Assembly: GCF_002374835.1 (NCBI RefSeq)
Contig: NZ_NWVD01000002.1
Span: 310,001-374,000, forward strand
DNA length: 64,000 bases
Direction of reading: 5' to 3'
From: Sphingomonas ginsenosidimutans
Lineage (GTDB): Bacteria > Pseudomonadota > Alphaproteobacteria > Sphingomonadales > Sphingomonadaceae
Shown here: positions 36,091-44,410 of the stretch, piece after piece
How positions within the stretch are numbered: the stretch's first letter is position 1
How the letters are laid out: the number at the start of each line of letters is the position of its first letter
Notes under the pieces: generated by a model
The model's database searches: none
Told to the model about the DNA's origin: nothing
What the model saw: only the letters and a program-made list of their open reading frames with translations
Translations under genes and position numbers: made by a program

Positions 36091-36132
36091 AAAATGCTGG
36101 CGCATTGCCGCCGCCCGCGCCATCCTGTCGTC

Positions 36133-36354
36133 ATGAACGTCCGCCAGAACCTGCTGCGATTCGCAAGCGAACGCGGCGAAAGCCTCACCTCGCTGTCGCT
36201 CAAGCTTGGCCGCAACTCGGCATACCTTCAGCAGTTCGTCGGCCGCGGTTCCCCGCGCCGCCTGCCGGAGGATGAACGCCGGATGCTCGCCATCACGCTC
36301 AACGTCGATGAGCGGCAGCTGGGCGCCCGTGACCCTTGGGCGCCGTCCGCGTGA
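36133..36354 (+). CDS. Phage HTH protein resembling the DNA-binding half of S24/LexA-like repressors
   Basis: 73 residues from the ATG at 36133. SLTSLSLKLGRNSAYLQQF followed by RGSPRRLPEDERRMLAITLNVDE is, as far as I recall, the N-terminal DNA-binding part of sphingomonad S24-type repressors, but the serine peptidase domain is absent. The two LexA boxes just upstream suggest SOS induction. It could act as a competitor or anti-repressor, or as a Cro-like regulator. It overlaps the next gene by 4 bp (GTGA). Confidence 0.65.
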   Translation: MNVRQNLLRFASERGESLTSLSLKLGRNSAYLQQFVGRGSPRRLPEDERRMLAITLNVDERQLGARDPWAPSA

Positions 36355-36641
36355 GGCAAGTCAACCGCGACGAACTCATCTACATCGTCGCCGGGGCGCT
36401 GCGCGACGTGCCTGCCAGCATCCGCAAGGATCTGCTCGACCACAGCATCGCGCGCCGCGACATGGCCCGTGTGCTGACCGCGACGACGATCGTGGATCGC
36501 GCGCTTAACCGGTATGAGGTGCTGTCGGCCGCGCCCTACACCGATCAAATGGGCGAAGGCGCCTTTTCCAAGCCGATCGCGCGAATGATGGGCGAGCACG
36601 TCGAAAGCGGGCCGCGTTACGAGGTCGACCCGGATGCGTAA
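36351..36641 (+). CDS. Hypothetical phage protein
   Basis: 96 residues from the GTG at 36351, coupled to the HTH gene by a GTGA overlap. Sequence such as RDELIYIVAGALRDVPASIRKD and DHSIARRDMARVLTA is helical and soluble; I recognise no family. Its place directly behind an SOS-controlled regulator suggests an early or induction-related role. Confidence 0.6.
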   Translation: MRQVNRDELIYIVAGALRDVPASIRKDLLDHSIARRDMARVLTATTIVDRALNRYEVLSAAPYTDQMGEGAFSKPIARMMGEHVESGPRYEVDPDA

Positions 36642-36729
36642 CCGCCGCCTCCCCCCGATCGAAGCGATCATACTGGCCACCCTCATGGCGGTCAGTATGA
36701 TTGCGACGATTTGGGGCTGGATCAGGTAG
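36634..36729 (+). CDS. Tiny membrane protein (31 residues)
   Basis: The frame starts within the end of the previous gene (8-bp overlap) and encodes MRNRRLPPIEAIILATLMAV and a further hydrophobic stretch ending GWIR: a positively charged N-terminus and one membrane helix. It stops 2 bp before the converging spanin gene. The coupling and the composition suggest it is real, but it is too short for family assignment. Confidence 0.45.
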   Translation: MRNRRLPPIEAIILATLMAVSMIATIWGWIR

Positions 36730-36731
36730 CA

Positions 36732-36992
36732 TCAGCGCGGCCACGCCTCCCACAGGAGCCGCCGCTTGGCCTCGCACGCCGCCAGATCGAGCCGCCCCGA
36801 TCGGATCGCGTCTTCGGCATCCGCCGACGTGGCGCTACCGTCGGGCTGGCGCGGCACCGGGGTCGGGGTGCATGGCGTCGCCGCCGCGCCCGGCCGGGTC
36901 GGGATCGTCGGCAAGCTCGGCATCGAGCGCGTCGATCCCGCGCACGCGGTCAGCGCCAAGGCACATAGCCCGGCCAGCAGGGGTCGCAGCAT
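36732..36992 (-). CDS. Outer-membrane spanin lipoprotein (Rz1-like)
   Basis: 86 residues. Signal peptide with lipobox LTAC (Cys17), then a proline-rich segment (PSLPTIPTRPGAAATPCTPTP) typical of o-spanins. It lies in another reading frame of the end of the i-spanin gene (158-bp overlap), the usual Rz/Rz1 layout. The partner pair fuses the inner and outer membranes in the last step of lysis. Confidence 0.8.
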   Translation of the reverse strand: MLRPLLAGLCALALTACAGSTRSMPSLPTIPTRPGAAATPCTPTPVPRQPDGSATSADAEDAIRSGRLDLAACEAKRRLLWEAWPR

Positions 36993-37275
36993 ATTCCCTC
37001 ACGGTGTTGGTGGACTTCAGGATGATCGGCTGGCGCGCGGCCAGCCGGTCGGCGTAGCTGGCGGTCGCGCTCGACAGCCGGGCGGCATAGTCGCGCTCCG
37101 CCGCCAGCCGTGCGACATCCGCGCGGGCGATCTCCGCCGTCCACGCCGCGCGCTCGTTGGTCAGGGTGTGGCGCACGTCGGCAAGCCGCGCGCGATCGTA
37201 GAGCCAGCCCGCCGCCAGCGCGACGATCGGGATCGCCCACCAGAAGCGGCGCAGCAGCGCGAACGCAGCGGTCAC
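36835..37275 (-). CDS. Inner-membrane spanin (Rz-like)
   Basis: 146 residues from GTG at 37275, coupled to the endolysin stop by a 4-bp overlap. One N-terminal membrane helix (FWWAIPIVALAAGWLY) is followed by a periplasmic helical part (TLTNERAAWTAEIARADVA, LAAERDYAARLSSATASYAD) as expected of i-spanins. The o-spanin gene overlaps its 3' part. Confidence 0.8.
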   Translation of the reverse strand: MTAAFALLRRFWWAIPIVALAAGWLYDRARLADVRHTLTNERAAWTAEIARADVARLAAERDYAARLSSATASYADRLAARQPIILKSTNTVREYAATPAGRAMCLGADRVRGIDALDAELADDPDPAGRGGDAMHPDPGAAPARR

Positions 37276-37778
37276 GCCTCGTCCCGCGACAGCGGCTCCC
37301 CGTTGCTGGCCAGCTCCACCCGCCCGCCGACGCGGGGACGGCTGGCGGGCCAGCGCCGCGCCACGCACCGATCCTTGCCGATCCACGCCAGCGTCACCGC
37401 ATCGCCCTGATTGCCGCCCAAGACGCGATAGGCGTCCGCCCGCTCGCCGACGTAGAAGCCGACATGCCCGCCGCCGGGCCGCTCGAACACCAGCACCGCG
37501 CCGGGCGCCAGGCTGTCCGCGTTGATCGGCACGCCCCACGACGCCCAGGCCTTGGCGCGCACCGCGATCGGGGGCGGGATCAGCCCCGCCTCGCTGACGC
37601 ATTGCGCCACGAACAGCCCGCACCACGGCACGCTGTCCGCGTTGTAGACCATGCCCAGCACCCTGGTGCCCAGCCGCTTGGCCCAACCCATGATCGTCGG
37701 GTTGTTGGCGGCACCGGGCGCCTCGCGCGTGCCCAGCTTCGCCCGCGCGGCCATCAGCCACGCCGGTTCCTTTGCCAT
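37272..37778 (-). CDS. Endolysin-like CHAP/TIGR02594-type cysteine peptidase
   Basis: 168 residues. After MAKEPAWLMAARAKLGTREA and a core with NADSVPWCGLFVAQC (catalytic Cys), then GAVLVFERPGGGHVGFYVGE (catalytic His) and RVLGGNQGDAV. This is the TIGR02594/CHAP-like fold seen in phage lysis genes, which cuts peptidoglycan peptide or amide bonds. No signal peptide is seen, so release would depend on the holin. It is directly upstream of the spanin pair. Confidence 0.85.
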   Translation of the reverse strand: MAKEPAWLMAARAKLGTREAPGAANNPTIMGWAKRLGTRVLGMVYNADSVPWCGLFVAQCVSEAGLIPPPIAVRAKAWASWGVPINADSLAPGAVLVFERPGGGHVGFYVGERADAYRVLGGNQGDAVTLAWIGKDRCVARRWPASRPRVGGRVELASNGEPLSRDEA

Positions 37779-37910
37779 ATCTGTCCTTTCTAAGGTGGCG
37801 GGTCAGCCCCGCGACAGTCGCCGCACGGCGACGTCCAGCGGCAGACCGTCCAGATCGTGTCGCGTGGGATCGTCGGGGTCGGCGTCGGGCCGGTGACGGC
37901 TCAGCGGATG

Positions 37911-37936
37911 GGGAGCGGCCGTCAGGGGCCGCTCCC
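37911..37936 (-). terminator. Terminator hairpin after the 80-residue phage gene
   Basis: A 10-bp perfect stem (37911-37920 with 37927-37936) and a 6-nt loop start 9 bp past the stop codon at 37945. There is no T-run. The rest of the 166-bp space before the endolysin start shows nothing I recognise. Confidence 0.5.
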
Positions 37937-37944
37937 TCGCGCGA

Positions 37945-38187
37945 TCACTCCGCCGGGGTGAAGTCGACATAGAACCGCTGGCCCGGCTCGAACTTCCCGA
38001 CCAAGGCGGGGTTCATGATCGTGATGTCCAGCGACACCGACGGCGAGAACTTCGCGAAGGTGTTATCCTCGTCGGAGCCATCGGCCGGATAGGACTTGGC
38101 GGCGACGCCGTGGAACTTCAGCTGTTCGCATTCGGCGCTGTGCTTCGTGACGGACGCGATCTGCAATTTCGCGCGCATGATGGTCAT
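37945..38187 (-). CDS. Small conserved phage protein
   Basis: 80 residues, beginning MTIMRAKLQIASVTKHSAEC and carrying DGSDEDNTFAKFSP and LVGKFEPGQRFYVDFTPAE. The strand-rich sequence with DGSDEDNTFAKFSPS is one I associate with small proteins of alphaproteobacterial phages, but no function is known to me. It lies between the holin-like genes and the endolysin. Confidence 0.6.
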   Translation of the reverse strand: MTIMRAKLQIASVTKHSAECEQLKFHGVAAKSYPADGSDEDNTFAKFSPSVSLDITIMNPALVGKFEPGQRFYVDFTPAE

Positions 38188-38273
38188 TACCGTTCTCCAG
38201 ATGATAGGCGCGCGTCGCCGCCACGACCAGCGCGCGGGTCAGTTTCCGTTTGGGCGGGAAAGTGAGTGCGGGA

Positions 38274-38585
38274 TCAGTCCGCGCGGGTGCGCGGCAGCGT
38301 CGCCAGCAGGCGTTCGTTCGCGCGCCGGTGCCGCCACAGCCGCTCGGCGCGGCCGAACAGGTAGAGGAACGCTCCCAGGCGCAGGATCGCGGGCGACCAG
38401 TCGTCGAAGGGCGTGGGCGCTTCGGTGATAAGCGGCGGGATCGTCATCAGGACGCTGCCCGCCATCAGGCCCAGCCCGACGCGCTCGACAGCCTTCAGCA
38501 TGTCGAAATGGACGATCAGCTTGTACGTCGCGCAGGCGGTGACCCCCAGCGCGAACACGACATTGAGGATATCGACCAGGATCAT
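38274..38585 (-). CDS. Phage membrane protein (possible holin partner)
   Basis: 103 residues from the ATG at 38585, which overlaps the stop of the gene before it (ATGA). Two to three hydrophobic helices: ILVDILNVVFALGVTACATY, VERVGLGLMAGSVLMTIPPL and AILRLGAFLYLFG, then a basic tail (RLWRHRRANERLLATL). Small size, several helices and place next to the endolysin fit a holin or antiholin. Confidence 0.55.
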   Translation of the reverse strand: MILVDILNVVFALGVTACATYKLIVHFDMLKAVERVGLGLMAGSVLMTIPPLITEAPTPFDDWSPAILRLGAFLYLFGRAERLWRHRRANERLLATLPRTRAD

Positions 38586-38899
38586 GCCGCCTCTCCCGAA
38601 CCGAGGATGCGCTTCACCCATCCGATGACCAGCGGCAGCAGGATGTTGCTGCCCGATCCGAAGACATAGGTCAGCGCGGCGATCGCCCGCACGTTGCTGT
38701 CCTCGACGCCCATCACCTCATGCGCGATCCACGGCGTGACGAAGATCGCGAAGGAAAAGCCGCCAAGCAGCGTCAGCGTCAGTTCCATCGCGCCCATGTC
38801 CTTCCAGCGGACGAACGACAGCGCCGTGAACGCGCCCGACACGGCGGCCAGCGCGATATAGCCGTAGCGCAGCAGCGTGCCCGGCTCTTCGATGTTCAT
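38582..38899 (-). CDS. Phage membrane protein, putative holin
   Basis: 105 residues from the ATG at 38899. Three hydrophobic segments: YGYIALAAVSGAFTALSFV, LTLTLLGGFSFAIFVTPWIA and ALTYVFGSGSNILLPLVIGW. A class I-like holin topology is plausible. It is coupled to the second membrane protein, and both precede the endolysin gene. Which of the two forms the lytic hole cannot be told from sequence. Confidence 0.6.
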   Translation of the reverse strand: MNIEEPGTLLRYGYIALAAVSGAFTALSFVRWKDMGAMELTLTLLGGFSFAIFVTPWIAHEVMGVEDSNVRAIAALTYVFGSGSNILLPLVIGWVKRILGSGEAA

Positions 38900-38960
38900 A
38901 CGCGCACTCCGGTCATCGTTGCGGGGTTCCGGCCGGCGCCCATCGCCGGCCGGCTGTGGA

Positions 38961-39095
38961 TCACTTCGGCGCGCCGTCCGGCCAGTGCGGATCGTTGTCG
39001 ACGTAGTTGGTGCTGGTCGCGCCCGGCGCGGGCGGGCGATCGTCGCCGCACGACGCAAGCAGGATGGTGGCGAGCAACAGGGCCGCAAGTTTCAT
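38961..39095 (-). CDS. 44-residue phage lipoprotein
   Basis: The frame from 39095 reads a short signal peptide MKLAALLLATILLASC with a lipobox LASC (Cys16), then about 28 polar residues including TNYVDNDPHWPDG. Small lipoproteins near lysis genes are often superinfection-exclusion or spanin-like factors; the role here is unknown. It is too short to be found by usual length cut-offs. Confidence 0.6.
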   Translation of the reverse strand: MKLAALLLATILLASCGDDRPPAPGATSTNYVDNDPHWPDGAPK

Positions 39096-39113
39096 GGCAT
39101 TGTCCTTTCGAAG

Positions 39114-39677
39114 TTACGCGGGCCAAGTGATCCCGGTGACGACGGCCCGCATCGCCGCCACTGTCGTTGCCGCCTTCAGCGCGGCGCAGGCCTTCGCCTC
39201 GGTCGCCGCGATTGTCGGCACCTTGTTCGATGCGGTCATCCCGACGCGGAACCGCTCGATCGCGGCCGGCACCGTGTCGCCGAACGCCCCCGCATCGGCG
39301 AGCGCGAAGCCGAATTTCGCCTGTTTCACGGCCGCCGGCATCGCGTTCAGCGCCGCCAGCGCCAGCGTCACCGTCGCGCCCAGGCTGTCGAAAAACGCTA
39401 CCTCCGCGGCCTTCTGCGCGTATTCGGCCTTCTTCGCGCCGCCATTGGAGAGGAACGTCATCTTGCGCCCCTCCGCCTCGGCTTTGACCGCGGCCAGCAG
39501 CTGCGCACGGACCTTCGCGGGATCCTCGATCCATGTGTTGCCCGACAGTGTCAGCAGGTCGAGCGGCACGCCCGCCGGCAGCGCACCGCCCAGCTGCGCC
39601 CAGCCGGCCCCATAGCCGGCGAGCGACGCCACGAACTGCACCTCACCGGTGCCGCTGTGCCTGATCGCGATCATCAT
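39114..39677 (-). CDS. Phage protein following the tail-tip gene
   Basis: 187 residues from the ATG at 39677, coupled to the tail-tip stop (ATGA). The N-terminus MMIAIRHSGTGEVQFVASLAG and LSGNTWIEDPAKVRAQLLAAV suggest a small beta domain, then an Ala-rich helical part (KKAEYAQKAAEVAFFDSLGA). The position after the central tail protein is where tail-fibre or fibre-assembly proteins lie. No family is recognised. Confidence 0.6.
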   Translation of the reverse strand: MMIAIRHSGTGEVQFVASLAGYGAGWAQLGGALPAGVPLDLLTLSGNTWIEDPAKVRAQLLAAVKAEAEGRKMTFLSNGGAKKAEYAQKAAEVAFFDSLGATVTLALAALNAMPAAVKQAKFGFALADAGAFGDTVPAAIERFRVGMTASNKVPTIAATEAKACAALKAATTVAAMRAVVTGITWPA

Positions 39678-42600
39678 GCCACCTGCTTGGCGATCAGGAC
39701 GCATCCCACGCCGGTCGCCGGTTTCGCGCTGGCCACACCGGCGTCGTAATAGGCCAGCGCCCGCACCTCATAGTACGTGCCGGCGGTCAGCCCGGTGATG
39801 TGCCCAATCGCACCATAGGGGCTGCCGGGGCTGTTTTCCGGCGGTTCGCCGGGGCCGCCGTTCGCGCGCGTCGCATCGCTGCCTGCTCCCTCCGTGCCCG
39901 ACACGTCCACCCATGACCCGCCCGGCAGACGATATTGATGCTTGGTCACGAGCCGCGTCGTCCCGATCGCGCCGCTGCCGCCCGAATAATAGGTGCCCGT
40001 CAGCTGCGTATCGACCTTGCCCGACGATCCGGCCTGGATCGAAATCGTGCCGCCAAAGACGTCGTAGCTCGTCGAGGTGCCACCGGAGCCGATGTTCAGC
40101 CCCCTTTCTTCCAGCGACGTCGGCGCGCGCAGCACGGTGATCCCCACCTTGACCTGCTGTGACAGCCCGGCCGCCGACACGGTATAGCTGACGCTCGCGG
40201 TTGCCTTGCTGATCGCCGTGATCGCGATCGTCGTACCGTCGTCCGCAACGCTCGCGGTGCAGCCCGAAGCGGCATCAATCGTCACGTCCGTGATCGTCGC
40301 GGGCACACCGGCGCGCGCCGCGCCGTTTTCGATGTACGCCGGCAGCGCCCCCGGCACCGCCGCACCCGCCGCATCGCCCTGCAATTGCAGCGCGGCCGGC
40401 TGCGCCGTCACCAGCAGCGGGCTGATGCCGGGCGCGCCATCCTGCGCCAGCTTCTCGACAGTCGCCCACTCGCCCGGCGCGATCGTGTCCGTATCGCTGG
40501 TCGACAGCGCCGATGCTGTCGTCACCCACAGGATGCCGGTGCCATCCGGGATCGCTGCCGACCAGCCGTTGTTGAGGCCCGACAGCGTTGCTGTCGAAAA
40601 GGTGTAGGTCGCGTTTACCGATGGTGCGGATGGCGCGGATGTGGCGCGCTGGTACGCGAACACCGACTTGTTGTTGAGGCCGCTCCCGCCGGCTGCGCCG
40701 TTGGCAAACGCCTGCACTGGCGCGGCCCACTCGCCGGGCGCGATCGTGTCCGTTGCGTCGCGCGAACTGGCCGTCGCGCTCGACGCCCACACCGGGTCGG
40801 TGCCGTCCGGGATGCCGTTGGTCCACCACCCGTTGTTGATCCCCGTCAGGCTGGCGGTCGCAAAGGTGTAGGTGCCCGTGGTCGTGGGCAGGGGCGGTGC
40901 CGATGCCGCGCGCTGGTAGATCGCCACCGCCGCGTTGTTATACCCCGGCACACCGTCCTGCCCACTTGCCCCGTCCCGGACCTTGAGGAGCGTCTTGCGG
41001 TCGCTCGCACCGGGCACAGTGACGCGCACGCGGAGACCGCCGCCGCCGTCGCCGCTGTCCCCCACCCGCCCGTCGATCCACGCCTCCGTGATCGTCAGGT
41101 TATCGGGGCCGGTCGACGACAGAGAGGAGGAATAAGCCGCCGCCAGTGCCGCAGCGGTATCCTCGGCGTAGCTGTTCCCGCTTAAGCCTTCCAGCCGGAA
41201 GACGGGCGCGTCGGTCGTGTTCTTCCGCGTCGTCGTGAACGTGATCGGTCCCGACGCGATGACGTTGGCCCCGGTGTACTTGACGACGTCGGCCGATGCC
41301 GACAGCTGGATATCGACGGCTGGCGCGCCATTCGCCCCCGCATTGGTCTTGGTCACGCTAAAGGTGGCGTCGATCGGCGGGTAACCGGGATAGGTTGCCC
41401 GAAACACCGCGTATCCCGACGACGATCCGGTCGGAAAGCCGGTCAGGCCATAAGCACCGCTGCTGTTGATCGCAGCGGTGATGATGCTGTCGGACACCAA
41501 GGCGAACGTGCACGCGCTGGTGACGTCGGTTCCGCCCAGCAGCACCCGGAATTGGCCCGACGCACCGGCATAGGTCACCGGGTTGCCCGCCGCATCCGCC
41601 GCGACATTGTGCGCCTCGTTGGTGAGGTATCCGACCAGCGCGCTTTGCCCGTTCTTGCCCGCCGCACCCGCCGCCGATAGCGTTATATCCCTGAGCTGCG
41701 CATTGGCTGCCAGCGCCGTGCGGAAACGCAGCGCGTTGGCAGCTGCGTTCGGATCGCCCGTCGTGCCCATCCAGTCGAAGACATAGATCAGGGTGCTCGC
41801 CGCATACCACCGGACATAGCGCCCGTCGAACTGCACCCGGCATTTCACCTCGCCCGTATTGGTGTAGGCGGTCGTGCCGTTCTGCTGGCCGCCATTGACG
41901 TAGGCGTAAAACTGACCGAGCTGATCGCGGTAAAGCGCGAAGGTGATGCTGTCGAAGCTGTTGCCGGGGTTGGAGCCGGGGTCGCCCTGCGTCAGGCCCG
42001 CCATGACATATTCGGTAGCCGCCGGGATTGTGAACGTCGCGACCGCGCCACCCGTGTACGCCTCACGCGAGTAAGCCGCGTCAGTGCCCCAGTTTCGGTT
42101 ATTGTTGACCTCGTATGCGCTGACGCTGTTGCCCTCGACGATCGTCGTCGCGGACCCCGCCACCAGCGTCACCGCCCCCGCGCCGGGATCGCCCTTTACC
42201 GACACCACCGCCGTCGTCACCGGCCCGATCACCCGCCGGTCGCTCGCCACCCCCGCCTTGGTATAGCTGACCGCCACCTCGTAGGCGGTGCCCGCGCGCA
42301 GGCCGGTGATCTCGCGATACGTCGCGGTCGGCGCATCGCTTCCCGCTGCCGTCCACGGCGCGCCGCTGTCGAAGACGCGGTATTCGAACACCACGCCGTC
42401 CACGTTCGCCGCGCATGCGCCGCTGATCGCCAGCGTCGGGGTCACGAGCTGCCCGCCCGCCGCCAGCGCCGCCAGCGTCCAGTCGCCGTCACGCGGCATC
42501 GGCACGATCGGCTGCGCGGTCACCCCCGGCGTGGGGGGCGGCGTCGTCGTCTGCCCCAGCGCGAAGGCGTGCTTGCCCGGCGTCTCGCTGCGCGCGGTCA

Positions 42601-44092
42601 TCGTCACCACGCCGCTAGCCGGCGCCAGCTGGCGTTGCAGCAGCAGGATCGGCTGCGCGTTCAGCCCCAGCTCGGGCAGCGTCGCGGTGACGCAGTCGCC
42701 CGGCTTGTACCCCATCCACACCAGCTTCAGCGGCAGCGTGATCGGCCCGAACTCGCGCGCATTCTCGATGTCGTAGCGGACCGCCGTGGCCACCTGCTTG
42801 GTGTCCTGGATCAAAGGATAGTCGTACAGCTTCGATCGCTTGCCGCCGTCGAACGCCACATGCTCCGGCACGCTGATCGGCGCGCCGGGCAGATACTGCC
42901 AATTGTTCGCCTCCAGCCGGTAACGCGGCGTGATCGTGTTGACCCGGTCGCGCCGCGACTGCGTCGCCGTCACGCTCGCCGCGCCCACGACGTCGTCGGC
43001 CGTGATCGTCGCCAGCGACACCTTGGGCGCGTTGACGAAACAGCTGATCCGCGCGCCCAGCGCCATCGGCTCGCCCATCCCGGCCTGAAGGATGCGCTTC
43101 ATCGTGTCCCACTTGCCGTCCGTGGAATAGACGATCCCGCCGGCCTTCCAGCCGTTCGCGACCGCGATGTTGCGCCCCTCCACGAACGCCGCGACGTCGA
43201 TCAGCGCCCAGGGCGCGCCGATCCCCATCACCCGCTGGTACGTCGATCCCGCAACGCCGGGATCCCGCTGCCACACCCCATGCGCCCAGCGCATCGCCAG
43301 CAGATACGGGTTCTCGGTCCACTCCCACGTCGCCATCGCCGCGTCATAGGCCGCGGTGTCCGACGGATCGGCCATGCGCTGCGGCCCCGATCCGCCGGGA
43401 TAGGTGCTGTCCTTGGTCGGATCGTAGCAGCGCACGCCCCGGCCGACCCACATCGGCGCGGGAACACCCGCCTGGAACATCTTGCCCTTGGTATCGAACC
43501 GCAGCGTCCACGATGCCGCCGCCTTGCCCGACAACCGATGCATCGGCCCCCAGCCGGGCGGCGTCCCCGCGCCCGCGCCGAACCCCAGCGGCGACCCCTC
43601 CGGTAGCGCGCCCAGCTGCGTCCGGCTCCACATCCACCCGGAATATTGGCCGATCGCCGCGCCGGTCGCGGTGTAGCTGACCGGCACCTGGTCAACCGTC
43701 TGCCCCTCGATCGCCGCGATCGGCCCCACCGACAGGACGCTTACGAAGCTTTGCCGGTCATTGTCGCCCGCGTCGCGGGTGTCGAAACCGGTGCGGTACA
43801 CGATCTTGCCCGCCGTCCCGGTGCGGCCCAGCATCAACGGCAGGCCATCGTCGGGGTTGGCCGAAAAGCTGGTCTGACTGCCGGTGACCATCGTCGTCGG
43901 CTTCTTGGCCGTCAGCGTCGCGCCGATCTGCAAGGCGCCGGCCGCTACCGACGCGACGGTCGCTATCGTCGAAATTGACGCGCCAGCGATCATCGGGGTC
44001 GCGGCAGCAGCGCCAAGTGCGGCACCAACACCGGTCGCGACGAGTGCCACAGCGCCCACCACTACGGCGGCTGTTCGGATAACCTTGGATAT
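39674..44092 (-). CDS. Tail-tip / host-specificity protein (GTA gp15-like, J-like)
   Basis: About 1473 residues. A hydrophobic Gly/Ala N-terminal region leads into GSQTSFSANPDDGLPLMLGR, then the central tail-hub body, fibronectin-III-like and other beta modules (from about residue 540), collagen-like GxxG patches and, at about 1055-1130 and 1147-1217, two tandem copies of a unit starting YQRA and ending DTIAPGEWA. The frame has no ATG/GTG/TTG at the conserved N-terminus: the homologous copy in element B starts ATG-TCG-AAG-GTA, whereas here the codon is ATA (44092-44090), with GGAGG 5 nt upstream. Start at ATA is my choice; the next in-frame candidate is GTG at 44179. Confidence 0.8.
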   Translation of the reverse strand: MSKVIRTAAVVVGAVALVATGVGAALGAAAATPMIAGASISTIATVASVAAGALQIGATLTAKKPTTMVTGSQTSFSANPDDGLPLMLGRTGTAGKIVYRTGFDTRDAGDNDRQSFVSVLSVGPIAAIEGQTVDQVPVSYTATGAAIGQYSGWMWSRTQLGALPEGSPLGFGAGAGTPPGWGPMHRLSGKAAASWTLRFDTKGKMFQAGVPAPMWVGRGVRCYDPTKDSTYPGGSGPQRMADPSDTAAYDAAMATWEWTENPYLLAMRWAHGVWQRDPGVAGSTYQRVMGIGAPWALIDVAAFVEGRNIAVANGWKAGGIVYSTDGKWDTMKRILQAGMGEPMALGARISCFVNAPKVSLATITADDVVGAASVTATQSRRDRVNTITPRYRLEANNWQYLPGAPISVPEHVAFDGGKRSKLYDYPLIQDTKQVATAVRYDIENAREFGPITLPLKLVWMGYKPGDCVTATLPELGLNAQPILLLQRQLAPASGVVTMTARSETPGKHAFALGQTTTPPPTPGVTAQPIVPMPRDGDWTLAALAAGGQLVTPTLAISGACAANVDGVVFEYRVFDSGAPWTAAGSDAPTATYREITGLRAGTAYEVAVSYTKAGVASDRRVIGPVTTAVVSVKGDPGAGAVTLVAGSATTIVEGNSVSAYEVNNNRNWGTDAAYSREAYTGGAVATFTIPAATEYVMAGLTQGDPGSNPGNSFDSITFALYRDQLGQFYAYVNGGQQNGTTAYTNTGEVKCRVQFDGRYVRWYAASTLIYVFDWMGTTGDPNAAANALRFRTALAANAQLRDITLSAAGAAGKNGQSALVGYLTNEAHNVAADAAGNPVTYAGASGQFRVLLGGTDVTSACTFALVSDSIITAAINSSGAYGLTGFPTGSSSGYAVFRATYPGYPPIDATFSVTKTNAGANGAPAVDIQLSASADVVKYTGANVIASGPITFTTTRKNTTDAPVFRLEGLSGNSYAEDTAAALAAAYSSSLSSTGPDNLTITEAWIDGRVGDSGDGGGGLRVRVTVPGASDRKTLLKVRDGASGQDGVPGYNNAAVAIYQRAASAPPLPTTTGTYTFATASLTGINNGWWTNGIPDGTDPVWASSATASSRDATDTIAPGEWAAPVQAFANGAAGGSGLNNKSVFAYQRATSAPSAPSVNATYTFSTATLSGLNNGWSAAIPDGTGILWVTTASALSTSDTDTIAPGEWATVEKLAQDGAPGISPLLVTAQPAALQLQGDAAGAAVPGALPAYIENGAARAGVPATITDVTIDAASGCTASVADDGTTIAITAISKATASVSYTVSAAGLSQQVKVGITVLRAPTSLEERGLNIGSGGTSTSYDVFGGTISIQAGSSGKVDTQLTGTYYSGGSGAIGTTRLVTKHQYRLPGGSWVDVSGTEGAGSDATRANGGPGEPPENSPGSPYGAIGHITGLTAGTYYEVRALAYYDAGVASAKPATGVGCVLIAKQVA

Positions 44093-44119
44093 GGCAACCT
44101 CCGCCCATAGGAGTTTGAG

Positions 44120-44410
44120 ATGGCTGGACTGCTGTTTGGTGCGCTGATGATGACCCTCGCGGCCGGGGAGGATCGTCACGACACGAAGGTCGAGGTTGAC
44201 GGTGCTCGCTACAGGGTCACGACGACGGGACAGATCGTCACCGTCGCCCGAAAATCATTCATCGTTCAGTTCAACATCGAAGAGCGTGACCGCATGAGGA
44301 AGGCGGTTCGCGTGGCGACAGGCTGCAACGTGGTCGACGAAATACCCAACGGCGCGAAGCTTCGCGGCAAACTTGATTGCCCAGCTAAACCGGCACCCGC
44401 CACGCCGTGA
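44120..44410 (+). CDS. Plus-strand moron: small exported protein, unknown function
   Basis: 96 residues on the opposite strand to the tail operon, wedged between gp15 and gp14. The ATG at 44120 has an AGGAG 7 nt upstream. The N-terminus AGLLFGALMMTLAAG is a probable signal peptide; the mature part (VEVDGARYRVTTTGQIVTV, RMRKAVRVATGCNVVDE, LDC) has two cysteines. Its 3' end overlaps gp14's 3' end by 26 bp. Autonomous genes in late operons (morons) often act in the lysogen. Confidence 0.6.
   Translation: MAGLLFGALMMTLAAGEDRHDTKVEVDGARYRVTTTGQIVTVARKSFIVQFNIEERDRMRKAVRVATGCNVVDEIPNGAKLRGKLDCPAKPAPATP

Noticed and set aside
44120-44410. Moron as antisense shadow of gp15 or gp14
   Set aside because: It lies almost wholly in the gap between the two genes, has its own AGGAG and a signal peptide, so it is kept as a gene.
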